From Erpetoichthys calabaricus (taxonomy: Eukaryota > Chordata > Cladistia > Polypteriformes > Polypteridae): a DNA stretch of 64,000 nt. The notes below the pieces were generated by a model. It searched no databases, was not told the DNA's origin, and worked only from the letters and a program-made list of their open reading frames with translations. Made by a program: the position numbers and the translations under genes. The DNA lies in the NCBI RefSeq assembly GCF_900747795.2, contig NC_041396.2, forward strand, positions 121,342,040 to 121,406,039, given 5' to 3'. Of this stretch, positions 1 to 11,215 are shown piece by piece (positions within the stretch are counted from its first letter, which is position 1; each line of letters starts with the position of its first letter).

Positions 1-59
1 ATTATGGGAAAGACGTGCCCTCCAGCTGAAGAAAAATAAAAGTCTTTGTTGGTTTCATA

Positions 60-1930
60 CGTGCCTCTGTGTCCTTCTGTGTCAGGTTAGGCGCCTATAT
101 AGCGCCTTGTTACAATACATATCCTAAACAATTCTCATATACTTCTCAGGCACTCCTTTCTCTCTCATGCACTTCCAGACATGTTGACATGACCCTCTAT
201 CATAAAGCCTTCTCCAAATCAATTAACACCATATGCAATCCTTTTTTGTTTTTCCCAATGCTTCTTTATCAGCTGTCTCAATGAAAAGGCTGCATGAGTT
301 TTTCCAGATTTCCTAGATTTTCATTGTGTCGGACATCGGCTTTATCCCCCTATAGTTTCCACATTTCTGAATATCACCCTTCTCCTTATAAGTAGGTACA
401 ATCACATGTTCCTCCACTCTTCTTGTATTCTGTACTCTTCATAGATCTTCTCCATTACATCCCACAACTCATCTACTTCCCTCTTTTCCTAAACTCTTCC
501 ACACTTTTGCTGGTTTCTGTTTCCTTTCCATTTTCATTCTTTTCAGTGCCTCCTTTATTTCCTTCCCTCCTTATTCTTGGCACTAGCCCTTTCATTTGGT
601 ACTCCATCCCCAAATACTATTCTTGGGTTTTCTTCCTTCAACAGCTTTTCAAAGTACCTCTTCCATCTATTCTTGATTCTGTCATGCTCATTTAAGACCA
701 CAACTTGCTCATCTTTCATCTTCTATATCTGAATAAAATTCTTTCCAGCCTTGTTCCTAGTTGCCGTTATACTAAAAACCATTTAGTCTTCCTGTTTTGT
801 CTTCAGTTTTCCATATACCTCCTCCAAAACTTGTGCCTTGGCTCTTGACACTACCCTGTTTGCCTCCTTGTTTCTCTACCTATACATTTCTCTATCTTCC
901 TTCTTCCCTGATTGGTCCAATTTATTCTTTGCTTCCTTCTTAGCCTCTATCACATCCTGCACCTCTGTTCCACCACCATTTCTCTCTTGTCCCCATGGCT
1001 CTTTCCTGTCATTCTACTCAAAACTTATTAACCTATTAATACAACTTTGCTATTAATTTCCCACCATTCTTCCACAATCTCCAATCACTGCACTTCATTT
1101 AAAACTTTCTCCCTAAACTTATTATTAAGCCCTTCCTCTTTTCTTCTTCTTCTTTTGGATGCCCCTGTTAGGGGTTGCCATAGTGAATCATCTTTTTCCA
1201 TATCGTCCTCTTTTAATCTGCACTATTTTATCATTGTTGCTGCTTGCCTTCTTTTGTTCTCCCACTGATTCTGATTTCACACTCCATCGCCACCATTTTA
1301 TACTGCACTGTTACACTTTCCCCATTTATGACTTTAAAATTCTTTCATCTCTTTCAAATGAGATCTTCTACACATTAGAAAGTCTATTTGACCTTCCCTT
1401 CCTTCACTAGTCACAAGTTGATTTACTTTCTTTTCAAAAAGGTGTTAAATATTTCCAAATCAGATACCATGGCAAAATCTACTATCCTCTCCCCTTCCCC
1501 ATTTCTCTCCCCACCCTCCATGTATCCTCTCTGTCATTTCTCTTCTATTTCGCACATGCCCATTTAGATCACCACCAACAATCACTTTTTCTCCCTCTTG
1601 TACTGCTCTAAGCTCTTCATTCATGTGTGCCCATAAAACATCCACATCCTCTTTCTCACAGCCCAATTGAGGAGCATATACACAAATGACATAAACTACA
1701 GTCTCACCGAGGCCCAGTTTAACACTCCTTACCCTATCGCTCATCCTATTCACACTGACAAGACTGATCTTCAAGTTCTTCAGTCACTACTACTGTATAC
1801 CTACACCATTTCTCCCTTGCTCGTTTGCTCCATTATACAACAATTTAAAAGCCTCTTCTTAATGCTTTTGCCTTAATTTCCTTTCCATCTAGTTTTCTGT
1901 GGACAAAAAACACTCCCACTTTCCTTCTTT
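60..1930 (-). mobile_element. RTE-type LINE relic (endonuclease and start of reverse transcriptase)
   Basis: On the minus strand, 1774 to 1460 encodes a piece of an apurinic-type endonuclease domain, with YVICVYAPQLGC followed by VIVGGDLNGHV, the usual sequence of RTE-clade LINEs. Continuing leftward, 400-320 reads KGDIQKCGNYRGIKPMS, the fingers motif of the reverse transcriptase. Near 240-180 is a degraded counterpart of the IDLEKAYDRVP palm motif. The order EN then RT on the minus strand fits one 5'-to-3' LINE running right to left. The copy is full of stops and ends before the rest of the RT near the left edge, so it is a dead fossil. Short plus-strand open frames here are shadows. Clade is assigned from motif memory, not a search. 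Confidence 0.8.
1460..1774 (-). pseudogene. Endonuclease-domain fragment of the RTE LINE
   Basis: A 104-codon open piece. It contains the CVYAPQ and GGDLNGHV endonuclease signatures, in which the aspartate and asparagine of GDLN are expected metal or phosphate contacts in the EEP fold. It is only part of a domain of about 230 residues. Flanking sequence continues the similarity in other frames, so the reading frame is broken on both sides. It is not a host gene. Confidence 0.75.
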
Positions 1931-1974
1931 CCAGAAAATCTGACTAACTCAGCCAAAGGAAAAACCTAGTGGAT

Positions 1975-2565
1975 CCCAGTGGACATGGGTAGTATCGCTT
2001 CCTACCCTTTGGGCTACACAAGGCCCAGGCCACCTTTAAGCATCTGGTGGACAAACTGCTTTGACCACCAAGTGCCTGTTAGTGCTGCCTACATAAGATG
2101 ATATAATCATTGATTCAAGAACCTGGGAGTGATGTGCCGCAAGTCTTAGCAGGCCATACCATTTGCAATGTAGGCCTACAGATCAACCTCAAAAAGTGTA
2201 ATTTTGCATTGAGGCTTAGTATTTAGGCTATGTGGTGGACAAAGGGCTGTTTAAGCCACAGTGCTCCAAGGTTGCCAACATTTGGGACTGGCCTAGCTTC
2301 AGACTGAAAGGTGAGTGTGATAGCTGGTTACTACCCTACCCCATTATGTTCCTCAGCTGGAAGATGTTGGCCCTGGTTATCAAATCGGCTTTGAACCAAC
2401 ACCAGTACTACCTGTTGGGGTGAAAGTTTGTCACCTATTACTCACCTAAGAAGTGGCTGTGTTACCATAGGGACTTCAAACTTCAAACAAACTTCAAGTT
2501 TGTTGTTCAACATCGATGAGGGTCATTCCATGCCAATGCTGATGCTCTTTGATGAGTACATATCC
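1975..2565 (+). mobile_element. Gypsy-type LTR retrotransposon pol fragment (fossil)
   Basis: Degraded similarity to a Ty3/Gypsy polymerase. It begins with a reverse transcriptase stretch of the kind FGL-x-ATF-x-LVDKLL. It continues through the conserved region after the catalytic loop (KKCNF...LGYVV) and ends with an RNase H tail resembling HANADAL near 2530. No LTR is visible at either side. It is an old and clearly broken fragment with several breaks. Confidence 0.7.
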
Positions 2566-3649
2566 TCTTGGTTCAGTCCACCCCAGTGATATTTCAGTTC
2601 TGATATTAATTGTAGTTTTACTTTTTATTTTATTTTATAAAATTAATTTTTATTTTTATTTCATTCTAGTTTTCAGTGGAGTCAACAATTTTTATTTAGT
2701 TCTGTGTTTAAAATTTTATTTTTTATTTTTTTTTGGTTCTGGTCTTTTTACATAATATTAGTACAATTTTAGTTTTTTTTCTCTGTTGCAAGACCACAAA
2801 TGCTGGCCTACACATATTTCAATGCAAGTTATGTTTTAGTCAACAAAATACACTCATAATGCCATTAAACACAGCTTGACTATCGATGATAAAACAGATT
2901 ACCTGGCCTAATGAGTACAGTCAGCAAGATCAAATGTTTCAACACAAGAAACCAGTTTGTGCAAGCACATTACTTGCAAGCATGCATTTCGAGAGATTTG
3001 TTAAGGTTCTAACGACATCTGTTGCACAGATAGTCACACAGTGAAAATATTCACTCGATGAACGCCTGTAATGCAGGTGCACAGACAAGGTCCTCAGCCA
3101 CTGGCACCAGCAGACAGTATATTGACAATTTCTGCTGCCAGTACTGAAGCTGGTGAGTCACTGACTCCTTCAGAGTCAGATTTACAAATATATGAACCCA
3201 AAAGAGTTGCTTATTCACTATTCAACTGGCAGTATGCACATTGACAACTGCTTATGTTTCAAATCTCATCAGTATTCTTTACACACAGATAGGTAAGGCA
3301 CATATTTGGCTAAGAAAGAACGTTACATTTTATAGTGACGAGAGAGAGAGACAGCATTTGTTCCCCATCCTCTATGTGTTCTAAGTTTTCCATTGCAATT
3401 CCTCAATTCATACTCATTTAATACAAATAAAAGTATAAAGTGGTGAACAAAAAACACGGATTTCAATTTTGACCTTAATTGAAATATTTAGTTGTTTGTA
3501 AAAGCTTTTAATTCTGATGTTTTAACCAACTTCAATACAGACTATTCAACAAAAGGATAACAAGAAAAACAAAAGAATATTTTATTTAAAGTCAAAATTT
3601 ACTTTTTAAATACATTTTCATGCTAACCTGCTTAAGGTAGTTCAGGATC
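2566..3649. other. Anonymous non-coding stretch
   Basis: 2600-2790 is a T-rich low-complexity run (TTTTATTT-type). 2800-3650 is AT-rich sequence in which I recognise no gene, repeat family or structured RNA. A short AG-rich run lies near 3340. Confidence 0.5.
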
Positions 3650-5330
3650 ACGGCAAGCGGATTTCAATTCCAGGAGCATTGACAACTGCCTGGAGCCAGC
3701 CATGGATAGAGGTTCACAATCCACCTTAGGACACATTCTCATTGTCTCATTGTTTCCTTAGGAGCTTCCAGAGACTGAGTTGTGCTACCAGAGAGTTGAA
3801 TAATGAAGCATGATGAATTCTGTGAAGAGTTATCATCACTTCTTAATCTCCACTTGTTTTGCTTAAACTGAAATGGTTCACCTTTTTTGTTACTTATAAT
3901 TCTTATTATGGTTGTATATGCATAAAAAGTAGGATGCCCAGCACTGACGTCTGAGGGACACCACTTTAACATTATCTAATTCTGATTAGATTCATCATAA
4001 CTGTGTTTTGGACAATCTTGCATCCATCTACAAACTATCTTGTGTATTTGATCAGTAGCCTTTCATGTGTTGCTTATCAAAGATTTTCCATAAATCAAAT
4101 TAAATAATCCCATATGCACTTCCATCCATCCATCCATTTTCCAACCCGCTGAATCCGAACACAGGGTCACGGGGGTCTGCTGGAGCCAATCCCAGACAAC
4201 ACAGGGCACAAGGCAGGAAACAATCCTGGGCAGGGTGCCAACCCACCGCAGGACACACACAAACACACCAAGCACACACTAGGGCCAATTTAGAATCGCC
4301 AATCCACCTAACCTGCATGTCTTTGGACTGTGGGAGGAAACCGGAGCCCCCGGAGGAAACCCACGCAGACACGGGGAGAACATGCAAACTCCACGCAGGG
4401 AGGACCCGGGAATCGAACCCAGGTCCCCAGATCTCCCAACTGCGAGGCAGCAGCGCTACCCACTGCGCCACCGTGCCGCCCCCATATGCACTTCTCTCAT
4501 CATAAAGCTTTTGTTGTTTTTTAATATAATTTCTGCATATTAGTAAACTCTGTTTCCCTCCCCTGAACTCATGCTATTTACTAATGCACCTATTCTTGCA
4601 ACGTGATACTCAATCCTTTTAATAATTGCATTCATAAATTTACCCAAGATGCATGTTAAGCTTTCTGGTGTATAGTTACTTGGATAAGCCTAATCACCTT
4701 TTTTATGTAACATATTAATAATGTATGCTAGCTCTTTAATTTCATCCTGCTTCTAAATTTTGGAATGAACATGTCCTGTATTTTTTGCACAAGCCTCAAG
4801 CAACCTGCTCAATCACTTTTCAACTGATTCCGCATTTCCAAGCTTAGTTCTAGACTTTTAAATCTACCTTACTAAAGTAACACTTAACATTTTTAGTTTT
4901 TGCATGAGAACTCTTGAGAAAAAAATGTATTATATTATGGTCACTAGATCCCAATGTTTTAATCACATCTACCCCCCAAATTCTGTCCTATTACAAAATC
5001 TATGCTAGATTTCTTCACCAGCTTTTTTGCTTTAACATATACTAAAACAAGAAATGCCATTTAAAATCTCCTGCTGTTTTGCTCCAATGTTTGTAAGGTT
5101 ATCCCAGTTAAAATTTATTTAAAGTTCTCCATGACTATTATATCCCACTCTAAACTTGTGCTTTTAATATTGTTAAAGATATATTGTACATGCTGAAAGT
5201 ATTGTTACTATATGGGGATCTATAATGCACTCCCAATATTGGGCATATATCCCTAATGGTTACTAGTTAAACAGTCTCATGAAGATGTGGCTCATAATCC
5301 TGTTAAAGAAGACATTCAAATTCTATTTCA
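3650..5330 (-). mobile_element. CR1-clade LINE relic, split by a SINE
   Basis: Read on the minus strand from right to left, the region shows decayed CR1/Jockey-superfamily parts. 4945-4915 gives TLGSSDHNIIH, the end of the endonuclease domain. 4700-4630 gives HKKGD...PSNYTPESLTCILGK, the RT fingers motif. 4085-4060 is a relic of the FDK...H palm motif. 3965-3915 is a decayed equivalent of SGVPQGSVLGPLLF. Each piece sits in a different frame with stops, so the copy is long dead. A SINE at 4123-4480 has been inserted within the RT. The clade call comes from the motif order and wording. Confidence 0.7.
4123..4480 (-). mobile_element. tRNA-headed SINE with GGAT tail (copy 1)
   Basis: Full-length SINE reading right to left. 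The head starts GGGCGGCACGGTGGCGCAG and contains a tRNA-like A box (TGGCGCAGTGGG) and a B box (GGTTCGATTCC). The tail is a run of GGATGGAT units. A 14-bp direct repeat, CCCATATGCACTTC, occurs at 4109-4122 and 4481-4494, which is a target-site duplication. It lies inside the CR1 relic, so it is younger than that LINE. Open frames here (to 123 codons) are by-products of the repeat consensus. Confidence 0.9.
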
Positions 5331-5450
5331 GTTAATGGCAACCCAAAACACACACTGGTTTTGTCTATATTGCCTTAGCAAGGTGTGCAATTATCTATAT
5401 TATACTCATTACCATCTCTGTTATTTAGCCAGTTTTCTGTTGTTGCTATC

Positions 5451-5995
5451 CTCTTTAATAAAATCCCTGTGTGTGTCCAGGTGTCCGTGTGTGTGTGTCT
5501 TCTGGTGAAGTGCGCATGCACGGGGCACGGTGCGATGCGCGATATTACTCTCAGAGAAAGTTACAGGCGTTTTACAGAAATACAAACCAGCATTACTGCG
5601 AGAGGAAATTAAAGGTACGCAATACAGTGACTCATATTACAGCCACATACAAGCCAGTATTACTGTCAGAGGAGATTAAAGGTATATTAACGACGAGCAC
5701 GCCTGTATTACCGCCAGAGAAAATTAAAGGTATATTACGGACGTACAAGCCAGCGGACGTACAAGACAGTATTACTATCACAGAAAATTAAAGACACACA
5801 ATACACGGCGGCAGCCCACGAAGAACAGTCAGCTCAGCAAGTAAGCATCAACAAAACAAAGGCTGAAAGAAAGAAAAATACGACCAAAAAAAAGAATGAG
5901 GTCAAAGTCCCTTGCCATTTAAAATAGACTGTTCCTACTAATGTTTATGCACTACTGTTCTAGCGCCAGTTATTGTAACGGGCTAAATGACTAGT
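5451..5995 (+). mobile_element. Small non-autonomous Helitron
   Basis: The 3' end is diagnostic. An imperfect hairpin GCC-A-GTTA/TAAC-G-GGC with a TTG loop at 5965-5983 is followed 7 nt later by CTAGT (5991-5995), the CTRRT terminus of Helitrons. The 5' side near 5451 (TCTTTAATAAAATCC) looks like a degraded TCTATATATATAAAATCC start. That start is an inference, so the left boundary is approximate. The body has no transposase. It contains three to four copies of a unit of about 50-65 bp carrying ATTACTG..AGAG.A.ATTAAAG (5595-5790). Confidence 0.7.
5590..5792 (+). repeat. Minisatellite inside the small Helitron
   Basis: Four imperfect copies of a unit with core CAGTATTACTGTCAGAGGA, each followed by GATTAAAG-like sequence, start near 5590, 5657, 5705 and 5769. 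Spacing varies from about 48 to 67 bp. The copies differ by many substitutions. The open frame of 106 codons across it is explained by the repeat. Confidence 0.65.
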
Positions 5996-6234
5996 GATAT
6001 AATAATTAGGGTCAACTATATATATTTCCAACTCACTTGTTTTACTCTTGATACTATTACTAGCATTAAGGCAGTGAATTTTAATTTTGATTTAATTTTA
6101 TATTACTCATTTTAGTGTGACATTTTAACTGTGAGCTAGATATTTCTAAGTTACCTTGTGTGTATATATTTACAATAGTGCTTAACCCTTCATGTGAAAT
6201 TAAAAGCCTGGCCTATTTTTGTGAAGTGATCCTC
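5996..6234. other. Anonymous AT-rich spacer
   Basis: AT-rich DNA between the Helitron and the following LINE. No gene, motif or known repeat was recognised. Confidence 0.5.
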
Positions 6235-6840
6235 TTGGGTTCTTAAAACCCTCACACTCTGCTACCTACCTAGTTATCAGACTCATTTACCTCTTCTACG
6301 CGGTGGTGTGCTGGGGAGGCAGCATTAAGAAGAAGGACGCCTCACGCCTGGACAAAATGGTGAGGAAGGCAGGCTCCATTGTAGGCATGGAGCTGGACAG
6401 TTTGACATCCGTGGCAGAGCGACGGGCGCTCAGCAGGCTCCTATCAATTATGGAGAATCCACTGCATCCACTAAACAGTATCATCTCCAGACAGAGGAGC
6501 AGCTTCAGCGACAGAGTGCTGTCACTGTCCTGCTCCACTGACAGATTGAGGAGATCGTTCCTCCCCCAAACTATGCGACTCTTCAATTCCACCTGGGGGG
6601 GGGGTAAACGTTAACATTATTATTATTAAGTTATTGTCTGTTTTTACCTGCATTTTTATTACTCTTTAATTTAATATCGTTTTTTGTATCAGTATGCTGC
6701 TGCTGGAGTATGTGAATTTTTAATTTAATATTGTTTTTTGTATCAGTATGCTGCTGCTGGAGTATGTGAATTTCCCCTTGGGATTAATAAAGTATCTATC
6801 TACCTATCCATCTTCCTATCTACCTATCTATCTATCTATG
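6235..6840 (+). mobile_element. 3' end of a CR1/L2-superfamily LINE with TATC tail
   Basis: 6290-6600 encodes the C-terminal domain that follows the RT in CR1/L2/Rex1-type fish LINEs: FYAVVCWGGSIKK, then RLDKMVRKAGSIVG and RRSFLPQTMRLFNS. The frame is open for about 100 codons. A 3' untranslated part follows and ends GGGATTAATAAAGTATC, then a TATC/TACC microsatellite (6788-6840), the kind of short-repeat tail these LINEs carry. A segment of about 57 bp in the untranslated part is duplicated in tandem (about 6657-6770). The copy is 5'-truncated, as is usual for LINE insertions. Confidence 0.8.
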
Positions 6841-7820
6841 AGGTCCTGAAAACAGTTGGTCAATGTGAATAGTTATTTTTGATGCCCTGGACAGTGTGAA
6901 CCCTTTACCTTTTGGTTACATCTGTCTGTGACCCACCTATCCCTATCTTTCTGGTTCAGAGTCATTCTCCAAGCTGCTTTAGGCAAGTACAAGAATCAAA
7001 CTGCACTTATTCTTACAAATATATCTCAGAATAGAGAAATATAGTTTAAGTATATTCTCTGTTGACTTGTACTCCACACAGCAGGGGTGGAATGTAACCC
7101 AATATCTTATCAGATCACATTGTAATATAGCATGTTTGTGACCTTCTGAGTAAGCAAAATCTATCCTGTTCATTTCCTTTGCATGAAGATTATTAATTAA
7201 TAAAATATTATTTTAAGTTATGTTCATGCAGCTGCCTGCAGACAATATTACAAATTGTTTAACTTTTGAACTCTCTATGGCACTTACCTCCATATTCCCA
7301 CTACACAAGTACACAATTTCAAACACAACACCAGCAGAGCATGCCGGTACATCGATACAAACATTCTGCACTATTACATTTTAAACTCTGAGTTAGTGAA
7401 AAGCACTTGTGTTTTATCACCATTATAAATCAGTCTCTAGCTTCTGGTCAGTCCTTATTTGTTTTTCCCAAAGTAGCAAAATTTCTTCAAATCTTGTTGA
7501 AACTAACATATATGTAAAATCTCACAACCTGACTCTCTATGCCATTTACTTTTTGTTGCCCTGAATTCCAAAATTTATTGATCATAACAACCTTAAACCA
7601 TGCATTACCCACAATTCCTTAACAGCATATTTACATAAACTGGCAAAGAGTATAAATTATGCATTCATTCATATTCTTTCAAACCTGATTAATCCATTGC
7701 AAGATTGCTAGGTCTAAATTAATCTCAGCAGTAGCAGACTTAAGGTAGGAAATAATCATACATGGGATGTCTGTTTTTTTTTAGCATACTGCTGGTTCAG
7801 AAATTTACCAGGATAGTTAA
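6841..7820. other. Anonymous intergenic DNA
   Basis: AT-rich sequence. Short open frames (64 codons at most) show no recognisable protein. Nothing else identified. Confidence 0.5.
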
Positions 7821-7829
7821 AGTTGATAC

Positions 7830-8090
7830 TTTTCAATTCAATTCAAGTTTATCATCTCAAGAGGGAAATTTAGTGTGTTAGCAAGTTTTTAGAGAGAGAG
7901 ACCAACATATCATATTAAAAATATACCAAACAAGAATTCAACCATCAAACATATAATTTGTATAAATAAATGCAATATAACAACAACAATAAAGCATATT
8001 TCTTTTATAGCCCAAAATCAAACAAGGAATGGTGAATACAATACATAACATATATGTATAACATCAGATTGAAAGTATACATAAAATAAT
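7830..8090. repeat. Diverged dispersed repeat (TATAGCCCAAAATC family)
   Basis: Near 8010-8035, TTTTATAGCCCAAAATCAAAC matches the start of the repeat inserted at 38606-38810 (TTTTTGTATAGCCCAAAATC), after an AATTCAATTCAAG stretch often seen at such repeats in fish. It is a decayed copy whose boundaries cannot be fixed. Confidence 0.4.
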
Positions 8091-9635
8091 AAACCAACAA
8101 TAAGACTCAGTAATGGTTAAAAAAATAACAATTTAAGCCTATGGATGTTTATTAAAGTTATACTTATTTAGAAGATTAAGAGTAGTTGTGATGAAGGAGT
8201 ATTTGAACCAGCTGATTTTTATCCTATGAAACTTAAACCTGTGACCTGGTGGAAACAACTTGGATTGTGATTGTTTTGGGTGAGTTTTATCTAAGAGAAC
8301 ATATATCAGTTTTCTTAATATTTGCTTTATAAACAGATCTGTCAGATTTGTCTGTTGGGACCTTATTTAATTATACTGCTCAATTTTAAAATGTGATTTA
8401 TTCTGTTTTTCTGTAGCTGACATTCAGATTTCCAAGTCAAGCCAGCAGAACATAAGTTACAATGTATTGTAACTGTTGTTTCAAAACTGTCAATCATAAG
8501 CTCTGCATTACTGAGGAGGCTTACCTGTAGCTGCATTTATAAAGGGGAATTAGCTTGTAATTGATCCAGGTTACTACATAAAGACTGCACATTTGCCAGG
8601 ATAATAATAGGTACAGGAATGTGGTGATGGACCTGTTGTTTCCTCAGCTTTAAAAAAAAACCATATCACTGTGTCACTTTGTTTCTTGAGCTTGTTGCTT
8701 TGACAAAAATGCCATGGGTCTGCGAATAACTTTGCCTGTCCTAGGCAGATTTATTTGAAGTATTAACTGCTGGATGTACTGAATTCTCTTAGGTTGAGTA
8801 CAAGACACATTCAATAACTAAAGTGAAAAAGTATGTCCAAGACAATAAAAACAAGAAAAATTTTCATACACCAGAAAAAGTTGATGATATCATGGAAAAC
8901 TGGAAAAACTTGATTATGGTGGCTAAGATTAGTTTGCTATAAACATTTAACATTTAAATGGCTTAAATTACTAAAGTGACTTGGCTACTTATTCAATTTT
9001 CTGGGAGATGGAGGCCAATGCCCTGCATGCCAATAATGCAGAGACGCCGCTGCTCTATAGATATGACAATAGTAATCCTATTGGTTTACTAACCTAATAG
9101 GCTCCCAGTATCTCTTGTGACTTTCCTTATATTATTAATTCTGTTCATTGTTGAATTCCAAGGCTCCTAGTGTCTCTAGTGAGTGCATATTTCTTACAGT
9201 TTCATGGTTTGGAGCTGGGAAGAGCGTTCTAATTCACGAGTTGTCAACTTAGAAGGGAGAAGTAACTTTTTAATATAATGTAGCACAAGTCTCATGCTCA
9301 TGACTTTATACAGACATATAAATAACATTTATTACAGACAACAGGTAAATAAATACAATATGACTCGTCAAGGCTTCCGTTAGACCTTGAATACAAATGA
9401 ACCTCATAATGTGCAATAAAAAATCCACAAACCTCCCAAAAAGTAGTGAAATGATGATAAACAGAAAAAAACAAAATCTATAAACAAACAGTGTAGCAAC
9501 AACACATAGCAATTAAATCTAATAACACTATATTGTGAAAAGAGTAAATAAAAACGTGACAAGCCCCATACAAAATAAACTTTTAAAAATGTACATATAT
9601 AGATACTTAAAATTCCCATAAGAAATCTCTTTAAA
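8091..9635. other. Anonymous intergenic DNA
   Basis: No gene or repeat recognised. Open frames of up to 83 codons at 9306-9655 (minus) are hydrophobic and low-complexity, as expected from AT-rich random sequence. Confidence 0.45.
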
Positions 9636-9639
9636 ATTA

Positions 9640-10100
9640 AAACTAGTGTCAACACCGTGTCAAGCTTTCAAAGCACTTGTGCTCAAAGCACCGCTTCGAG
9701 TATTTTTTCAAAATCGCCTTTCATGTGATTTTTGAGGCACTAGCGTCATGATGTCACTAAAACCTGCGCAGTCAGAAGCCGATTTGGTCAGCCACTTACC
9801 TACTGAACTTTTAAACTTCTTTGGCTCAAAGCGTAAAAGCAGTGGCCCTGTTGCATCTGTAAGGCCACTTTACACAACGAGACGCATGATCCAGCGGACG
9901 CTACTGCTACACAAGCATTGTACTGTTTATACTGGTACTTGCGCGCGTACTTTACATAAATCTGGAAGATTCCTCCAGGTGGCAGTGCAAGATATCATCA
10001 CGGTGAGAATAGGTTCAGCTTCGCAGTGTTATGAATTACCTAAAACATCCATTAAATTCCAAGGATACCTTGTCACAATATCTCTGAAAAGGATGTTTAA
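9640..10100. mobile_element. Possible hAT-type non-autonomous relic
   Basis: GC-richer island than its surroundings. It has GCTTTCAAAGCACTTGTGCTC and GCTTCGAGTA blocks and a CCTCCAGGTGGCAGTG block resembling the ends and bodies of hAT elements. Similar GAAGCTTC-containing ends occur near 16430 and 26210. No inverted repeat pair could be fixed. A 197-codon open frame (9748-10341) crosses it but runs on into a SINE relic, so I do not call a gene. Confidence 0.3.
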
Positions 10101-10104
10101 TGAT

Positions 10105-10375
10105 TACATCCATCAATCCAGGGATGCGCCCGTTCCTGTAATCATCGGGCACAAGACAGAAACAATCTCTGGATGGGGCATCAGCTCATCACAAGGTGAA
10201 CACAAGCACACATACATTAGCGTCATTTTAGCATCACCAAATCTCCAAACCTTCATGTCTTTGGAAGGAAACCGGAGCACACTGTGGAAACCCACCAGGA
10301 AAACTCCAGGCAGGGAACACAAGGGACGTGACTCCCTGTGAGGCAGCAGCGCTACCGCTCTGCTACTATGCCGCC
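10105..10375 (-). mobile_element. Diverged tRNA-headed SINE (copy 2)
   Basis: Same family as the SINE at 4123-4480. It shows GAGGCAGCAGCGCTACC near the head, CATGTCTTTGGA in the body and a degraded CATCCATCAATCC tail. Divergence and internal losses make it clearly older than the other copies, and no duplication flanks it convincingly. Confidence 0.75.
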
Positions 10376-10966
10376 ACAACATGTGTAATTATTATCAATA
10401 TTCATTATTTAAATGAACTTAACGACTTATTTGTAAAATGTAATATACATAGTTTAATGCATTTCATGATGAAAGTGATATCAAGTATAAATCTAAGGAT
10501 TCTAAATGTGCAGAGAGCTGGAATATTATAAATGTAATGTGTTCTGTGTGGTGATTGCTGCTGTCATTTCAGGAGGAAGCCCCAGAAGCTTTGCCCGCTA
10601 TCGGCCCATGGTGGAAATTTTTGTTATATGTAGGAATAGAAAAAAAATACTCTCCACAACAGGGGGAACAATGACACAAACCCCTGGTGTCTTTATTCAA
10701 AGACAACTGCAATACTATAGAGCCACCTAATCGTGGTGCTTAACAAGCACCACACAACTGAACTACTACTGTTCTTAGCGGAGCAGATGTAGACAATGTA
10801 TTTTGTTTGACATATGTATGTTAAATTGGTTTAATTGACACAAGAGTATCATTATTGTATTCTCCTAATGAAGGCGAAAAAAAGATTATATATAGATGTA
10901 CACTAAATGATGTGTGATTTTGAAGAAAATTGAGCGTTGCATAAAAAGGTTGCATGGTTTAGCTAA
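10376..10966. other. Anonymous DNA with one perfect hairpin
   Basis: No gene recognised. 10733-10753 is a perfect 9-bp stem, GTGGTGCTT / AAGCACCAC, with a 3-nt AAC loop. The rest is ordinary AT-rich sequence. Confidence 0.45.
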
Positions 10967-11215
10967 TCTATATATATAAAAGCCAAATACCACTGACTCA
11001 CTCATCACGAAATTTCCCGAACCATGAGGACTTGGGACTTCAAATTTGGAATGTAGGTTACTTTTGGCCCATAGGTGCTCGCTAAGAAATGGTTTTAAAA
11101 ACTTTGTGGTCCAAATTATACCAGAGTGTAATAAAGATGTTAGTTGAATCGAATTTCAGGGGCCGTGCAATACTGAGCGCTCTTAGAAAGTATTAAACAA
11201 CAAGCAGGTCTGCTT
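10967..11215 (+). mobile_element. Helitron 5' end
   Basis: Begins TCTATATATATAAAAGCC immediately after an A, the insertion context of Helitrons, which start with TC and insert between A and T. It continues CACTGACTCACTCATCACG, a start I associate with fish Helitrons. The left end is firm. No matching hairpin and CTRRT 3' end was found downstream, so the right limit is a guess and the copy may be 3'-truncated. Confidence 0.65.

Noticed and set aside
4100-4524. Overlapping open frames of 62-123 codons that look conserved with those at 42494-42787, 47370-47772 and 59751-60138
   Set aside because: They are translations of copies of one SINE. Similarity between them reflects the repeat, not a gene family.
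9748-10341. 197-codon open frame
   Set aside because: It starts in a probable hAT relic and ends in a decayed SINE; no protein family or codon pattern supports it.
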